Shown piece by piece: positions 6,875-7,066 of a stretch of 7,066 nucleotides of DNA (position 1 is the stretch's first letter; every line of letters starts with the position of its first letter). A model generated the notes under the pieces. The model saw nothing but the letters and a program-made list of their open reading frames with translations, had not been told where the DNA came from and ran no database searches. The stretch covers positions 1 to 7,066 of the forward strand of contig JBBIII010000101.1 in NCBI GenBank assembly GCA_037446575.1, written 5' to 3'. Made by a program: the position numbers and the translations under genes. The DNA is from JBBIII01 sp037446575 (GTDB lineage Bacteria > Bacteroidota > Ignavibacteria > UBA10030).

Positions 6875-6899
6875 AAAAAAAACCCGCCTATAGCGGATT
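6875..6899 (-). terminator. intrinsic terminator-like hairpin abutting the mntP start codon
   Basis: On the minus strand AATCCGC (6893-6899) and GCGGGTT (6881-6887) form a 7-bp stem (one G-T pair) with a 5-nt loop, followed by an 8-T run (6875-6882). That is a good intrinsic terminator for the tRNA genes upstream. The T run ends exactly at the mntP ATG. The 3' side of the hairpin (AGGCGGG, 6883-6889) is also the only Shine-Dalgarno-like sequence before mntP, 8 nt from the ATG. The element could therefore act as terminator, as a ribosome-site sequestering hairpin, or both. Confidence 0.7.
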
Positions 6900-6933
6900 T
6901 AATATAAAATAAATTTAATCTTAATTAAACCAG

Positions 6934-7003
6934 AGCTGGTGGTCGGATTTGAACCGACGACCTGCGGTTTATCCCGATTACATCGGGACTGCTCTACAGC
7001 TGA
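6934..7003 (-). pseudogene. damaged tRNA-Thr-like copy with an inserted palindrome
   Basis: On the minus strand this reads as a tRNA 3' half: TAAACCGC (end of an anticodon arm), variable loop AGGTC, T arm GTCGG-TTCAAAT-CCGAC, acceptor strand CACCAGC and discriminator T, with no encoded CCA. Upstream, TCAGCTGTAGAGCA resembles a D arm with one base lost. The 5' acceptor strand expected to pair with CACCAGC (GCTGGTG) is absent; AT-rich DNA is there instead. Where the 5' side of the anticodon stem should be, a 17-nt hairpin with perfect 7-bp arms occurs (6972-6988, TCCCGAT-TAC-ATCGGGA on the plus strand). If it were read as an anticodon arm, the loop would show GTA (Tyr) with a 13-nt variable region. 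Without an acceptor stem, function as a tRNA is unlikely. Threonine identity is inferred from resemblance to tRNA-Thr 3' halves. Confidence 0.55.
6972..6988. repeat. 17-nt perfect inverted repeat inside the tRNA-like copy
   Basis: TCCCGAT (6972-6978) and ATCGGGA (6982-6988) are perfect complements around a 3-nt loop; a flanking A/C pair can add a G-U to the stem on the minus strand. It lies between the D-arm remnant and the TAAACCGC anticodon-arm remnant. GC-rich and palindromic, it contrasts with the AT-rich surroundings, as a small dispersed hairpin repeat would. Confidence 0.7.
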
Positions 7004-7028
7004 ATTTTAATTATCTACTTTTTCAATG

Positions 7029-7066
7029 AGCTGGTGGTCGGATTTGAACCGACGACCTGCGGTTTA
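7029..7066 (-). tRNA. tRNA gene 3' half, probably tRNA-Thr, cut by the window edge
   Basis: On the minus strand the visible part is TAAACCGC (3' side of the anticodon arm), variable loop AGGTC, T arm GTCGG-TTCAAAT-CCGAC with the conserved TTC, acceptor strand CACCAGC and discriminator T. CCA is not encoded. The T stem pairs perfectly. The anticodon lies beyond the window edge, so the amino acid is inferred: the combination of ACCGC-AGGTC and CACCAGC is what I expect of a tRNA-Thr with a GCTGGTG 5' acceptor strand. Whether this copy is intact or carries the same palindrome as its neighbour cannot be seen. Confidence 0.6.

Larger units (their letters stand above)
6933..7066. repeat. 39-nt perfect direct repeat from a tRNA 3' half, 95-nt period
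   Basis: Bases 6933-6971 are identical to 7028-7066, where the window stops, so the repeat may be longer on the right. Identity ends abruptly on the left (6932 and 7027 differ). The unit contains, on the minus strand, the end of the anticodon arm, the variable loop, the T arm and the 3' acceptor strand of a tRNA. Confidence 0.9.

Noticed and set aside
6875..6933. yybP-ykoY manganese riboswitch before mntP
   Set aside because: The stretch between the tRNA-like copy and mntP is about 60 nt, AT-rich, and shows only one simple hairpin, not the conserved two-helix junction of that riboswitch.
6972..6988. Reading the hairpin as a working tRNA-Tyr(GTA) anticodon arm with a class II variable arm
   Set aside because: The loop and arm sizes almost fit, but there is no 5' acceptor strand to pair with CACCAGC and the D stem is broken; the TAAACCGC-AGGTC part matches a tRNA-Thr layout better.

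Overview
The window is AT-rich bacterial DNA with every convincing gene on the minus strand, so transcription runs from high to low coordinates. The likely source is the Bacteroidota/Chlorobiota/Ignavibacteriota (FCB) group. The main reason is that atpD and atpC stand alone as a pair, not behind atpA and atpG, which is the known split arrangement in that group. A short single-domain mannose-1-phosphate guanylyltransferase, loosely defined lipoprotein signals and an outer-membrane barrel ending in Phe fit the same group. This placement is inference; no 16S or other decisive marker is present.

From the right edge leftward: (1) at 7029-7066 the 3' half of a threonine-type tRNA gene runs off the window. 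Next to it, at 6934-7003, is a second, damaged copy in which a 17-nt perfect inverted repeat replaces part of the anticodon arm and the 5' acceptor strand is gone. (2) A terminator-like hairpin at 6875-6899 has a U-tract touching the ATG of mntP, a manganese efflux pump. (3) atpD and atpC encode the beta and epsilon subunits of F1 ATP synthase, 2 nt apart. (4) A near-consensus sigma70 promoter (4282-4310) precedes a tightly packed three-gene unit: an unrecognised 267-aa soluble protein, manC (GDP-mannose supply) and rlpA (septal peptidoglycan lytic transglycosylase lipoprotein). Their reading frames overlap by 4 and 14 nt. (5) A 530-nt AT-rich spacer (1339-1868) holds no gene I can support. 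(6) Next come an SLT-family lytic transglycosylase lipoprotein and, 33 nt later, a small secreted beta-barrel-like protein.

The left two thirds therefore have a cell-envelope theme: two peptidoglycan-cleaving lipoproteins, a nucleotide-sugar enzyme and a small outer-membrane protein. The right side is housekeeping (ATP synthesis, manganese homeostasis, tRNA). I see no CRISPR array, transposase, integrase, toxin-antitoxin or defence system, and no clear evidence of a new multi-gene system. The parts most worth a second look are the damaged tRNA copy with its inserted palindrome, the hairpin abutting the mntP start codon, and the unknown protein that leads the manC-rlpA unit.
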